The position numbers and the translations under genes were made by a program. From CAVTHK01 sp964552235 (GTDB lineage Bacteria; Spirochaetota; Spirochaetia; SZUA-6; CAVTHK01): a stretch of DNA of 64,000 bases. The notes beneath the pieces are model-generated. The model had not been told where the DNA came from, did no database searches, and was given only the letters and a program-made list of their open reading frames with translations. Where the stretch lies: the NCBI GenBank assembly GCA_964552235.1, contig CAZKGO010000010.1:1-64000 (forward strand), in the 5' to 3' direction. Shown here in pieces: positions 7,128-15,742 of the stretch (position 1 is its first letter; each line of letters starts with the position of its first letter).

Positions 7128-9974
7128 GTGTCTCCGCTGTTCTGGGTCGACTTTGTCGCGCTCGCGGTCTGCGCCGTGGGCTCGTCGTCGCTCGCCATCA
7201 TGGTGCTCAGCCTCGGGCCCCGGCGCCCGGCCAACCGCATGTTCGCCGTCTTTGCGGGCATCAACGCGGCGCGCGTCGTGCTTTCGCTCATGCTCCGCCT
7301 CTCCCTGTGGCTGGGCGCGTGGGACGCGCAGCTGGTGCTCGAGCTCGCGACCATCACGCTGTGCCTGACGGGCCCGGTGCTCCTGCTGTTCGCCCGCAGG
7401 TACGTCGGCAGCCCCAGCCGCCTGCCCGACGCCGCAGCCGTCGTCGCGATTGCAGCGACCGCCGTCGCGGCAGTCCCGCTGTTCGCGCACCGGCTGATCT
7501 TCGCTGCCGCCCTGCTGCCCAACGGCGCTGCCGTCGCCACGGTCACGCCCATGGCCGCCGTCGCGGTCCTGATTCCCCTGGCTCCGATCGTGCACGCCTT
7601 TGTCCTGTTCTGGCGCCGCCGCGCCGATACCGGCGAGCGGCTGCTGGCGGCGAGCGCGCTCACCCTCGCCGCCGGATTCGTGGCGGTGGGCATGCTCCGG
7701 CTGCCGCTGCCCGTGCTGTCGTTCACCAGCACGGCCGGCGTCCTGCTGGCTGGGTTCGCCATCGTGCGCAGGCAGCTCATGAACCCGCTGCGAGAGCTCA
7801 CCGAGGACCGGCAGCGCAGTGCTCTCGAGCGCAGCCGCGAGCTGCAGCAGGCCTGCACCGAGGTCGAGCAGCGGGTCGACGAGCGCACCGCCCAGCTCGA
7901 GCAGGAGATCGACGAGCGCCGCAGGGCCGAGGAGGTGCTGCGCGAAAGCGAGGAGAAGTTCCGCAACCTGGCCGAGCAGTCGCCCAACATGATCTTCATC
8001 AACGTCGACGGGCGAGTGGTGTACGCGAACCGCAAATGCGAGGAGGTCACAGGGCGCCGCCGCGAGGAGTTCTACGCGGCGGACTTCGACTTCTTCTCGA
8101 TCATGGCCCCCGAGTCGATGGCCACGGTCAGGGCGGCCTTTGCCCGGCACCGGCGGGGCGAAGAGGTCCCGCCGTACGAGTACACGCTGCTGGCCGGGGG
8201 CGGCCGCCGGCTCGAGGTGCTCGTCACGAGCAAGCTCATCCGCTACGAAGGGCGCCCCGCGATCCTCGGCATCGCGACCGACATCAGCGCGGCCAAGCAC
8301 ACCGAGCGACTCCTGGCGGGCGTCAACGAGGTGGCCATCGGACTCTCGCGCGCGATCACTCCGGAGCAAGGCCTGGCGGTGGCGGCCGCCAGCCTCGCGT
8401 CGCTCGGCTTCGTCTCGGCCGTTCATCTGCTCTCCCGGGATGGAACCGCGCTCGAGCTGCAGCGCTTCGGCGGCGACGACGAGGCGGCATCGGCCTACCG
8501 GCCCGCGCCGACCCTCGCCCTGGCCGCCGGCGCAGCAATCCGGCGCGTCCTCGACGAGCAGCGCGTCGTGGTCCTGCCCGCGGCCGAAGTCCCGCAGCTG
8601 GCACCCCCGGGCATGAGCCGCGTCGTGCTCGCGCCTCTGCTGTTCGAGCACACGGCGGCGGGCCTGCTCACCGTCTCGTCGGCGGACATCTGCGACAACG
8701 ATCTGCCGGCCATCACGGCGTACGCCAGCCTCGTGGCCGCCTCGTGGCGCAAGAACCGCCTCGTCCAGGAGCTCGGCGAGAGCCTCGAGCAGCTGCGGCG
8801 GACCCAGGCGCAGCTGGTTCAGTCGCAGAAGATGGAGGCCATTGGCCGGTTTGCCGGAGGGCTGGCGCACGACTTCAACAACATCCTTACGGCGATCACC
8901 GGGTACACCGATCTCGCCATCGCCAACGCGGTCCGGGACCCGACGCTGCGCGAAGACCTGGACGAGATCCGGCAGGCGGCGGCTCGCGCGTCGGCGCTCA
9001 CCCGGCAGCTGCTCGCGTTTAGCCGCAAACAGGTGCTCCAGCCCAAGACGATCGACATCAACTCCCTCGTGTCGGGGATGGACAGGATGCTGCGGCGCCT
9101 GATCCCCGAGGACATCGATGTGCGCACGGCGCTGGCCGAGGGCCTCGGGAACGTGCGCGCTGATCCCGGCCAGATCGAGCAGGTGATCATGAACCTGGCC
9201 CTGAACGCGCGGGACGCCATGTCCCACGGTGGACGGCTGACGATCGAGACCGCGAATATCGAGCTCGACGAGGCCTGCGCCCAGCGCACCCCCGGCGTGA
9301 AGGCCGGCCGCTACGCGCTTCTGGCGGTCAGCGACACGGGGGTGGGCATGGACGCGGCCACCCAGGAGCACCTGTTCGAGCCGTTCTTCACGACCAAGCC
9401 CTCGGGCACCGGCACCGGCCTCGGGCTGTCCACCGTGTACGGAATCGTGCGGCAGAGCGGCGGCCACATCTCGGTGTACAGCGAGCCGGGCCGCGGCTCG
9501 ACGTTCAAGATCTACCTGCCCACGGTCTCGGCGGCGGCGATCGAGGAGCGGGGCGAACAAGAGCGCACCGTGGAGCGCCGGGGCTCGGAGACCGTGCTGG
9601 TCGTCGAGGACGAGCCGACCCTGCGCAACCTGGTCAGGCGGCTGCTCGTCCGCAGCGGCTACGAGGTCCTCGCCGCCTGCGACGCCGAGGACGCCATCCG
9701 GCTCTCCGACGCCCACCCCGCCCCGATTCACCTCATGGTGACCGACGTCGTGATGCCGGGAAGGATGAACGGCCGAGACCTCGCGCGAGTCCTGGCGCCG
9801 CGCAGGCCCCTGATGCGGGTGCTGTACATGTCGGGGTACGCTGAGAACGCCATCGTCCGCGACGGAGTGCTCGACCCGGGCGTCGCCTTTCTGCCCAAAC
9901 CGTTCAACCCCTCCGCGCTGATCCAACGGGTGCAATCCATCCTGCACGAGCCGCCGGGCCCTCAGCGCTTGTGA
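7128..9974 (+). CDS. Membrane hybrid histidine kinase (TM-PAS-GAF-HisKA-HATPase-REC)
   Basis: A 948-residue hybrid sensor kinase. The GTG at 7128 has GAGGGG seven bases upstream and places a hydrophobic helix at the very N-terminus. Residues 1-215 hold about seven membrane helices; 225-265 look like coiled coil; a PAS domain spans about 270-385 and a GAF-like region 400-545. The HisKA box AGGLAHDFNN has the phosphoacceptor His581. The HATPase runs from about 680 to 800 with N box NLALNARDAM, G1 DTGVGM and G2 GTGTGLGLST. A receiver domain at 822-940 has the phosphorylatable Asp873. There is no DNA-binding output, so it must signal to a separate regulator, not visible nearby. The ligand is unknown. 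Confidence 0.9.
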   Translation: MSPLFWVDFVALAVCAVGSSSLAIMVLSLGPRRPANRMFAVFAGINAARVVLSLMLRLSLWLGAWDAQLVLELATITLCLTGPVLLLFARRYVGSPSRLPDAAAVVAIAATAVAAVPLFAHRLIFAAALLPNGAAVATVTPMAAVAVLIPLAPIVHAFVLFWRRRADTGERLLAASALTLAAGFVAVGMLRLPLPVLSFTSTAGVLLAGFAIVRRQLMNPLRELTEDRQRSALERSRELQQACTEVEQRVDERTAQLEQEIDERRRAEEVLRESEEKFRNLAEQSPNMIFINVDGRVVYANRKCEEVTGRRREEFYAADFDFFSIMAPESMATVRAAFARHRRGEEVPPYEYTLLAGGGRRLEVLVTSKLIRYEGRPAILGIATDISAAKHTERLLAGVNEVAIGLSRAITPEQGLAVAAASLASLGFVSAVHLLSRDGTALELQRFGGDDEAASAYRPAPTLALAAGAAIRRVLDEQRVVVLPAAEVPQLAPPGMSRVVLAPLLFEHTAAGLLTVSSADICDNDLPAITAYASLVAASWRKNRLVQELGESLEQLRRTQAQLVQSQKMEAIGRFAGGLAHDFNNILTAITGYTDLAIANAVRDPTLREDLDEIRQAAARASALTRQLLAFSRKQVLQPKTIDINSLVSGMDRMLRRLIPEDIDVRTALAEGLGNVRADPGQIEQVIMNLALNARDAMSHGGRLTIETANIELDEACAQRTPGVKAGRYALLAVSDTGVGMDAATQEHLFEPFFTTKPSGTGTGLGLSTVYGIVRQSGGHISVYSEPGRGSTFKIYLPTVSAAAIEERGEQERTVERRGSETVLVVEDEPTLRNLVRRLLVRSGYEVLAACDAEDAIRLSDAHPAPIHLMVTDVVMPGRMNGRDLARVLAPRRPLMRVLYMSGYAENAIVRDGVLDPGVAFLPKPFNPSALIQRVQSILHEPPGPQRL

Positions 9975-9997
9975 GCTTCCCTCGGATCGGGTAGTCT
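9969..9997 (+). promoter_or_regulatory. Promoter for the SDR at 10047
   Basis: TTGTGA (9969-9974), which includes the stop codon of the kinase gene, is separated by 17 bp from TAGTCT (9992-9997). A perfect 12-base palindrome, gccggcgccggc (10002-10013), follows at the expected start of transcription and could serve as an operator. Confidence 0.45.
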
Positions 9998-10046
9998 CAG
10001 GGCCGGCGCCGGCATGCGCGGAGCCGGCATGTTCAGGAGGAACAAC

Positions 10047-10829
10047 GTGAGCTCTCAGAACCCGAGGGACATCTTCTCGCTGGCCGGCAGGACGGCGATC
10101 GTGACCGGAGGAGCCATCGGCCTCGGGCGCACGATGGCCGAGTACCTGGCCGCCTTCGGCGCCCAGGTGGCGATCGTCGACCTCGACGAGGCGGGAGCAG
10201 TCAAGGCGGCCCGCGAGATCGCGTCGGAGTCGGGCGTGCGCGCCATCGGCGTCCGCTGCAACGTCGCCATGGTCGGCGAAATCCGGGCCGCCGTCGAGCG
10301 GGTGGTCGCCGAGCTGGGCACGGTCGACATCCTGGTGAACAACGCCGGCATCAACGTGCGCGAACCGGCTCTCGAGGTGTCCGAGGAGCACTGGGACCGC
10401 ATTCTCGACGTGAATCTCAAGGGGATGTTCTTCTTCGCCCAGGCGGTCGGCCGCGTGATGGTGCCCAGGGGCAGCGGCAAGATCATCAACATGGCGTCGA
10501 TCCAGGGAGTGATCGCCCACAAGCTGCGCAGCGCCTACGCCTCGAGCAAGGGCGGCGTGATCGCCATGACCCGCCAGCTGGCCATCGAGTGGGCGCCGCA
10601 CAACGTTCAGGTCAACGCCATCGCGCCCAGCTTTTTCGTCACGCCCATGAACAAGGCGCTGTTCGACGACAAGGAGTTCAGCGCCTTCATCTACTCGCAC
10701 ACGCCGCTGGGGCGGCCCGGGCAGCCGGAGGAGCTCGGTGGCGTCGTCGTGTTCCTGGCGTCCGCGGCGTCGAGCTTTGTCACCGGGCACACCATCCTCG
10801 TCGACGGCGGGTTCACGGCAACCGCCTGA
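10047..10829 (+). CDS. Short-chain dehydrogenase/reductase (SDR), gluconate 5-dehydrogenase-like
   Basis: A 260-residue classical SDR. The GTG at 10047 is chosen over the ATGs at 10014 and 10029 because AGGAGG lies six bases upstream. It has the cofactor motif TGGAIGLGR, an NNAG motif in DILVNNAGIN, catalytic Ser in NMASIQG and Tyr-x3-Lys in YASSKGG, with the terminal DGGFTA. The acidic residue after the second strand (IVDLDEAG) predicts NAD(H) preference. Sequence style resembles gluconate 5-dehydrogenase and 2-keto-3-deoxygluconate oxidoreductases, but SDR substrates cannot be assigned from sequence. It converges with the PaaK gene. Confidence 0.85.
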   Translation: MSSQNPRDIFSLAGRTAIVTGGAIGLGRTMAEYLAAFGAQVAIVDLDEAGAVKAAREIASESGVRAIGVRCNVAMVGEIRAAVERVVAELGTVDILVNNAGINVREPALEVSEEHWDRILDVNLKGMFFFAQAVGRVMVPRGSGKIINMASIQGVIAHKLRSAYASSKGGVIAMTRQLAIEWAPHNVQVNAIAPSFFVTPMNKALFDDKEFSAFIYSHTPLGRPGQPEELGGVVVFLASAASSFVTGHTILVDGGFTATA

Positions 10830-10854
10830 GGCGGGCCCGCCGGCGGGCCCCGCC
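10830..10854. terminator. GC-rich hairpin between convergent genes
   Basis: The 24 bp between the SDR stop and the PaaK stop form nested palindromes: GGCGGG (10830-10835) pairs with CCCGCC (10849-10854), and an inner CCCGCCGGCGGG (10836-10847) is itself a perfect palindrome. Lying between convergent genes it probably ends transcripts from both sides, although there is no T-tract. Confidence 0.5.
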
Positions 10855-12149
10855 TACCCGCTGCGCCGGTCGATCACGCGCTTGCTCTTGCCGCCGGCCG
10901 AGCGCGCGATGGTCTTGGGTTCGACAAAGGTGACGCGCGGGGAAATGCCCAGACGCCGTTCGAACGCCTGCTGAACGGTCCGGCCGATCAGCTGCAGCTT
11001 GCCCAGCTCGTCTGGAAAGCTGCGCGGGACCTCGACCCGGATCTCGATGGTGTCGACGCCGGCCTCGCGGTCGAGCACGATCAGGTAGTGCGGCTCCAGG
11101 CCCTCGGTTTCCAGCAGCACCTGCTCGACGTCCGAGGGCATGACGTTGACCCCGCCGACAAAGATCATGTCGTCGCTGCGGCCCGCCACCCGGCTCATGC
11201 GGGCCAGCGTGCGGCCGCAGGCGCACGGCTCGCTGGTGAGCGACGCCAGGTCGCCGGTGCGGAAGCGGATCAGGGGAAATCCCTGCTTGGTGATCGTCGT
11301 GAAGACCAGCTCGCCCTCCTCGCCGGCCGCGGCGGGCTCGCCGGTGGCCGGATCGACGACCTCGACGATGAAGTGATCCTCGTTCACGTGCAGCCCGGCC
11401 CGCGCCTCGCACTCAAAGGAGACGCCCGGCCCCATGATCTCCGTGGTGCCGTAGTTGTCGAAGGCCTTGACGCTCAGGCCCTGCTCGATCTGGGCGCGCA
11501 GCCCTTCGCTCCACGGCTCGCCGCCGAGCACGGCCGTCTTCAGGTTCAGCTCTTCGGGGTGGATGTGCAGCTCGGAGAGGGCGGCGGCGATGTGAAGGGC
11601 GTAGCCCGGCGCGCCGACCAGCGCCGAGGTCTTGTAGTCGCGCATGATGGTGATCTGCGCCTCGATGTCCCCGGCGGACGCCGGAACCACCGACGCGCCG
11701 AGCCGTTCGGCCCCGTAGTGGAAGCCGAGCGCCGTCGTGGTGATGTTGTAGTTGAAGGCGATCTGCACCAGGTCCGAAGCGGTGATGCCCGCCGCGGTCA
11801 GCACCCTGGCCGTGAGCGACGCCCAGGCCGACAGGTCGTTCTTGGTATAGCCGACGACGATCGGCTTGCCCGTCGTGCCGGAGGTCGAGTGGATCCGCAC
11901 GATGTCGCGCAGGGGCACGGCGAACATGCCGTAGGGGTAGGCGCGGCGCAGATCGTCCTTGGTGGTGAAAGGCAGCCGCTGGAGGTCCGAGAGGCTGCGG
12001 ATGCGGTCGGGAACGATGCCGTGCCGCTCGTAGGTGTCGCGGTAGAACGCCACGTTTCGGATGACCCGGTTGATGGTGGCCTGCAGGCGCTCGACCTGCA
12101 GCTGCTCCAGGTCCTCGCGCGGCATCGCCTCGTATTCCCTCGAGTACAT
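10854..12149 (-). CDS. paaK: Phenylacetate-CoA ligase family protein (first of three)
   Basis: A 431-residue AMP-forming aryl-acid CoA ligase of the PaaK type. It has the P-loop-like STSGTTGKPIVVGYTK, the mid-domain YGTTEIMGPG and the AMP-binding RFRTGD, with a CACGRT segment as in other PaaK proteins. It activates phenylacetate or a related arylacetate with ATP and CoA. It is the last gene of the leftward liv operon, separated from livF by 51 bp that contain a hairpin. Two paralogues lie in the divergent operon (20673 and 21989). Its link to an amino-acid/aryl-acid importer suggests activation of an imported or re-assimilated acid. Confidence 0.9.
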   Translation of the reverse strand: MYSREYEAMPREDLEQLQVERLQATINRVIRNVAFYRDTYERHGIVPDRIRSLSDLQRLPFTTKDDLRRAYPYGMFAVPLRDIVRIHSTSGTTGKPIVVGYTKNDLSAWASLTARVLTAAGITASDLVQIAFNYNITTTALGFHYGAERLGASVVPASAGDIEAQITIMRDYKTSALVGAPGYALHIAAALSELHIHPEELNLKTAVLGGEPWSEGLRAQIEQGLSVKAFDNYGTTEIMGPGVSFECEARAGLHVNEDHFIVEVVDPATGEPAAAGEEGELVFTTITKQGFPLIRFRTGDLASLTSEPCACGRTLARMSRVAGRSDDMIFVGGVNVMPSDVEQVLLETEGLEPHYLIVLDREAGVDTIEIRVEVPRSFPDELGKLQLIGRTVQQAFERRLGISPRVTFVEPKTIARSAGGKSKRVIDRRSG

Positions 12150-12170
12150 CGGTTCCTCCTCTGCCCGCGC

Positions 12171-12192
12171 GGCGGCCCCTCGCCCGGCCGCC
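12171..12192. other. Intercistronic hairpin between livF and paaK
   Basis: A perfect 7-bp inverted repeat, GGCGGCC (12171-12177) and GGCCGCC (12186-12192), with an eight-base loop, sits in the livF-paaK gap. No T-tract follows. Confidence 0.5.
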
Positions 12193-12200
12193 TCCGCCCC

Positions 12201-12929
12201 CTACTCGGCGACGCTGCGGTATTCCTTGCCGAGGTAGGCGCGCTGCACGTCCTGGTTCTCCAGCAGCGCCTCGGCCGAGCCCTCGAGCACGATCGAGCCG
12301 GTCTCCATCACGTAGCCGCGGTCGGCGATGGCCAGCGCCGCGCGGGCGTTCTGCTCGACGAGCAGGACCGTGCGGCCGTCGTCGCGCAGGCGCCGGATCA
12401 CGGCCATGATGTCGCGCACAACAAGCGGCGCCAGGCCCATCGACGGCTCGTCGAGCATGACCAGGCGGGGAGCCGACATCAGCGAGCGGGCGATGGCCAG
12501 CATCTGCTGCTCGCCCCCGGACAGCGTGCCGGCCAGCTGGGCGAGGCGCTCGCGCAGCCGCGGGAACAGGCGGTAGATCTCCTGCAGGTCGGCCTCGCGG
12601 TCATGGCCGCGACGGCTGCGCAGGTAGCCGCCGAGGGCGAGGTTCTCCCGCACCGTCATCGAGGGAAACAGCTGCCGGCCTTCGGGCACCAGCGAGCAGC
12701 CCCGCGCAACGATCGCCTCGGGAGCGGCTCCTGAAGCCTCCTGGCCGTCGATCTGCACCGAGCCGGAGGTCGGCGGCACCAGGCCTGCGATGGCGGCCAG
12801 CAAGGTCGACTTGCCGGCCCCGTTGCCGCCGATGATCGTGACGATCTCGCCGGCGTTCACGTGCATCGACACCCCGCGCAGCACGCGCAGCTTGCCGTAG
12901 CCGGCCTCAACGCTCCGCAGCCTCAGCAT
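12201..12929 (-). CDS. livF: Branched-chain/aromatic amino-acid ABC transporter ATP-binding protein LivF
   Basis: A 242-residue ABC ATPase: Walker A GGNGAGKST, signature LSGGEQQMLAIARSL and Walker B RLVMLDEP. The VEAGYGKLRVLRGVSM lead-in and the C-terminal YLGKEYR are typical of LivF. It overlaps livG by 23 bases and energises import together with LivG through the LivH/LivM channel. The whole liv set is contiguous and on one strand, with the binding protein first, so it is one operon that runs on into paaK. Confidence 0.93.
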   Translation of the reverse strand: MLRLRSVEAGYGKLRVLRGVSMHVNAGEIVTIIGGNGAGKSTLLAAIAGLVPPTSGSVQIDGQEASGAAPEAIVARGCSLVPEGRQLFPSMTVRENLALGGYLRSRRGHDREADLQEIYRLFPRLRERLAQLAGTLSGGEQQMLAIARSLMSAPRLVMLDEPSMGLAPLVVRDIMAVIRRLRDDGRTVLLVEQNARAALAIADRGYVMETGSIVLEGSAEALLENQDVQRAYLGKEYRSVAE

Positions 12930-13689
12930 GGTCCTGCCCCAGGTAGATGTCGATCACGTCGCGGTTGCGCCTGACCTCCCGCGGCGTGCCTTCGGCGATC
13001 TTGCGCCCGTAGTTGAGCACCACGATCGAGTCCGAGATGTCCATCACCAGCGACATGTCGTGCTCGACGAGCAGCACCGTCACGCCCATCCCCCTGATCC
13101 CGCGGATCCGCAGGGCGAGCTCGCCGGTCTCGCGGATGTTCAGGCCCGCGGCCGGCTCATCGAGCAGCAGCAGCCGCGGCTCGGCGGCCAGCGCCCGGGC
13201 GAGCTCGACGATCCGCTGGCGGCCGAACGGCAGCGCCACGGCCTCGGCTTCGGCCGCGTCCGCGAGGCCGAACAGCTCGAGCAGCTCCATCGCCCGGGCG
13301 CGGATCGCGCGCTCCTCGGCCCGGCAGCCTGCACTGCGAAGCATGCTCGCCAGGAAGCCGGCGCGGCTCCTGAGGTGACGGCCGAGCATCACGCTGTCGA
13401 GCACGCTCATCCCCGGGGCGAGGCGGATGTTCTGGAACGTGCGCGCGATGCCCGCGGCCGCCACCTCGTGGATCCGCAGCCCGGTGATCGACTGTCCGTC
13501 GAAGCGCACCTGCCCCGAGTCGGCCTCGAGGCTGCCGGCGATCAGGTTGAAGAGCGTGGTCTTGCCGGCGCCGTTGGGCCCGATCACGGCCTTGATCTCG
13601 CCCTCGGCCTGGGAGAACGAGACGTCGGCGACCGCGTGCAGGCCGCCGAAGAAGCGGTTGAGCCCCTGCACCTCCAGCAGCGCGCTCAC
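12907..13689 (-). CDS. livG: Branched-chain/aromatic amino-acid ABC transporter ATP-binding protein LivG
   Basis: A 260-residue ABC ATPase: Walker A GPNGAGKTT, Walker B RLLLLDEPAAGLN and the LivG hallmark ARTFQNIRL. The ABC signature is altered: where LSxGQQR is expected, the protein reads LPFGRQRIVELARAL. The GTG start at 13689 overlaps the livM stop (GTGA). It pairs with LivF to drive LivHM. The diverged signature may be tolerated because it is partnered with the canonical site of LivF, but this is inference. Confidence 0.92.
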   Translation of the reverse strand: MSALLEVQGLNRFFGGLHAVADVSFSQAEGEIKAVIGPNGAGKTTLFNLIAGSLEADSGQVRFDGQSITGLRIHEVAAAGIARTFQNIRLAPGMSVLDSVMLGRHLRSRAGFLASMLRSAGCRAEERAIRARAMELLELFGLADAAEAEAVALPFGRQRIVELARALAAEPRLLLLDEPAAGLNIRETGELALRIRGIRGMGVTVLLVEHDMSLVMDISDSIVVLNYGRKIAEGTPREVRRNRDVIDIYLGQDHAEAAER

Positions 13690-14813
13690 GGCCCGCCTCC
13701 CGGACCGGCCGCAGGGGGGCCGGCGGCGGCACGGCCGCCGGGCTCGCGGCGGCGGCCCGCCGCGAGCCCGGCCAGCAGCTTCGGCGGGGGCACGGCACGC
13801 AGCAGCGCCGCCCCCTGCTCGCCGAAGAGCATGATGGCGATGAGGGCAAAGCCGAACACCGCATCGTCAAAGGTGGCGAAGACGCCGCGCAGCGACAGGA
13901 AGTTGAGCAGCACCCCGAGCAGGAGCGCGCCCCACACGTTGGCCATGCCCCCGATGGCGACGATGGCCACGTAGCGCACGCTCTTCATGACCCCGGCCTC
14001 CGAGGGCCCGATGCCGGCGTTGTAGTGCGTCATGAAGAAGCCGCCCACGGCCGCGTAGAGGGCGCTCAGCACAAAGGCCGCGAGCTTGACGCGGGCGGTG
14101 TCGACGCCGACCGCGCCCGCCGCCTCCTCGCCGCCGTGCAGCGAGCGCAGCGCCCGCCCGATCCGCGAGTCGACCAGGTTCGAGACCAGGGCCATGCCGA
14201 CCAGCACCAGGGTCCACGCGATGTAGTAGTTGCTGACGCGCGAGGCAAAGCTGCCGCTGACGGCCAGAGCGCCGGCCAGCGGAAACGCCGGCACGCCCGT
14301 GATGCCGTCGGCTTCGCCGAACAGCCGCGTGCCCAGGGCCACGCGGTAGACGATCGTGCCGAAGCCGAGCGTCGCCATCGCCAGGTAGTGTCCCCTCAGC
14401 TTGAGCACGGGCAGTCCGATGAGCAGCGCGACGGCGGCGGCGAGCAGCATCGCGGCGGCAAACGAGATCCACGGCGACAGGTGCAGCACCGGCCCTCCGT
14501 AGGAGTCGCGGCCGGCGACCAGCAGGCCGACTCGGTGCAGCAGCCCCACCAGCGGCTGCCCGGCCATCGGCGCCAGGTTGCGCGTGGTCAGCACCGCCGT
14601 CGTGTAGCCGCCGATCGCGAAGAACCCCGCATGCCCGATCGAGATCTGGCCGCAGTATCCGAGCAGCAGAGACAGGCCGATCACCACCAGGGCGTAGTAG
14701 GCGGCCATCGTGAGCTGGGTCAGGTAGTAGCCGGCCCCGAGGCCGGCGGTCAGCAGCTGGACCGCGACCACGGCCGCGGCGAGCGCCAGCAGGCGGCGCG
14801 TCGAGCCCGACAT
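13686..14813 (-). CDS. livM: Branched-chain/aromatic amino-acid ABC transporter permease LivM
   Basis: A 375-residue inner-membrane permease with eight to ten hydrophobic segments. It carries the family motifs GYCGQISIGHAGFFAIGGY and RGHYLAMATLGFGTIV. The last 25 residues are a Pro/Ala/Gly/Arg-rich cytoplasmic tail (RRREPGGRAAAGPPAAGPGG) not normally present in LivM; it lies just before the overlap with livG and may be a drifted end. The start ATG overlaps the livH stop (TGATG). Confidence 0.92.
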   Translation of the reverse strand: MSGSTRRLLALAAAVVAVQLLTAGLGAGYYLTQLTMAAYYALVVIGLSLLLGYCGQISIGHAGFFAIGGYTTAVLTTRNLAPMAGQPLVGLLHRVGLLVAGRDSYGGPVLHLSPWISFAAAMLLAAAVALLIGLPVLKLRGHYLAMATLGFGTIVYRVALGTRLFGEADGITGVPAFPLAGALAVSGSFASRVSNYYIAWTLVLVGMALVSNLVDSRIGRALRSLHGGEEAAGAVGVDTARVKLAAFVLSALYAAVGGFFMTHYNAGIGPSEAGVMKSVRYVAIVAIGGMANVWGALLLGVLLNFLSLRGVFATFDDAVFGFALIAIMLFGEQGAALLRAVPPPKLLAGLAAGRRREPGGRAAAGPPAAGPGGGP

Positions 14814-15703
14814 CAGTAGTCCCTCAGCGCGCCGGCGGCCCGGCTGCCGAACAGGCCGCTCGGCCGCAGGAACAGCATCACCAGCAGGATCGCCATGGCC
14901 ACCACGTCCTGGTAGGCCGAAGGCAGCACGCTCACGCTCATGGTCTCGAGCGCCGCCAGGATCAGGCCCGCCGCGACCCCGGCCAGGCTGTCGCCGAGGC
15001 CGCCGAGCACCGCAGCCGTGAACCCCTTGAGCGCGAGCGGGGTGCCGATGGCGTAGTGGGTCTGGGTGAGCGGCGACACGAGGCAGCCGCCGAGGGCCCC
15101 GAGGGCCGCGGCGATCGCGAACGAGAGCGCCACCATCCGCTGCGCCGGCACGCCGCAGAGGCGGGCGGCCCGCGGGTTCACCGAGCAGGCCCTCATCGCC
15201 TGGCCCGTCAGGCTGTAGCGGAAGAACAGCTGCAGGGCGGTCACGGCCAGCCCGCAGACGCCGAGCACCCAGAACACCTGGGGCGAGACGTGGGCTCCGA
15301 GGATGCGCACCGAGGAGACCTCGCTGCCGGTGAAAAACGGCAGGGCGCGCACCTTCTCGTCCCACACGTGGAGGGCCAGCTCGCGGATCACGATCGACAG
15401 TCCGATGGTCACGATGATCATGCGCAGCACCGTCGGGTTGCGCAGCCGGCGGATGAGCAGCGCCTCGACCGCCGCCCCGAGGGCGGCGGTGGCCGCCACG
15501 GCCAGCACCACGGCGGGCGCCAGCGGCATCAGGAGGGCGAGCGAGTGGGCCGTCATCGCGCCGATCATCACGAACTCGCCCTGGGCGAAGTTGATGATCC
15601 CGGTGGCGTTGTAGATGACGTTGAAGCCCACCGCCACCGTGGCGTAGATGCTGCCCACGGTCAGGGCGGAAAAGAGGTACTGGATCAGCAGGTCGAAGGT
15701 CAT
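14813..15703 (-). CDS. livH: Branched-chain/aromatic amino-acid ABC transporter permease LivH
   Basis: A 296-residue permease, about eight membrane segments, opening with YLFSALTVGSIYATVAVGF and the ATGIINFAQGEFVM motif diagnostic of LivH. It forms the heterodimeric channel with LivM. It lies 39 bp downstream of the binding-protein gene; the gap contains a small hairpin. Confidence 0.93.
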   Translation of the reverse strand: MTFDLLIQYLFSALTVGSIYATVAVGFNVIYNATGIINFAQGEFVMIGAMTAHSLALLMPLAPAVVLAVAATAALGAAVEALLIRRLRNPTVLRMIIVTIGLSIVIRELALHVWDEKVRALPFFTGSEVSSVRILGAHVSPQVFWVLGVCGLAVTALQLFFRYSLTGQAMRACSVNPRAARLCGVPAQRMVALSFAIAAALGALGGCLVSPLTQTHYAIGTPLALKGFTAAVLGGLGDSLAGVAAGLILAALETMSVSVLPSAYQDVVAMAILLVMLFLRPSGLFGSRAAGALRDY

Positions 15704-15716
15704 GACCGGCCTGTTC

Positions 15717-15733
15717 GCGCCCCCGGCGGGCGC
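15717..15733. other. Hairpin between binding-protein gene and livH
   Basis: GCGCCC (15717-15722) and GGGCGC (15728-15733) form a 6-bp stem with a five-base loop in the gap after the binding-protein stop. Its position suits a processing or stabilising hairpin that raises binding-protein expression over the permeases. Confidence 0.45.
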
Positions 15734-15742
15734 CCCCCGGCG

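Noticed and set aside
5681..9022. A 1113-residue open frame on the plus strand
   Set aside because: Arg/Ala/Gly-rich shadow of the Nudix, denD and kinase genes in another frame; no motif or ribosome-binding site.
6972..10790. A 1272-residue open frame on the minus strand through the kinase gene
   Set aside because: It is antisense to the hybrid kinase and SDR, is rich in His/Arg/Asp/Gly with no domain, and arises from the high GC content.
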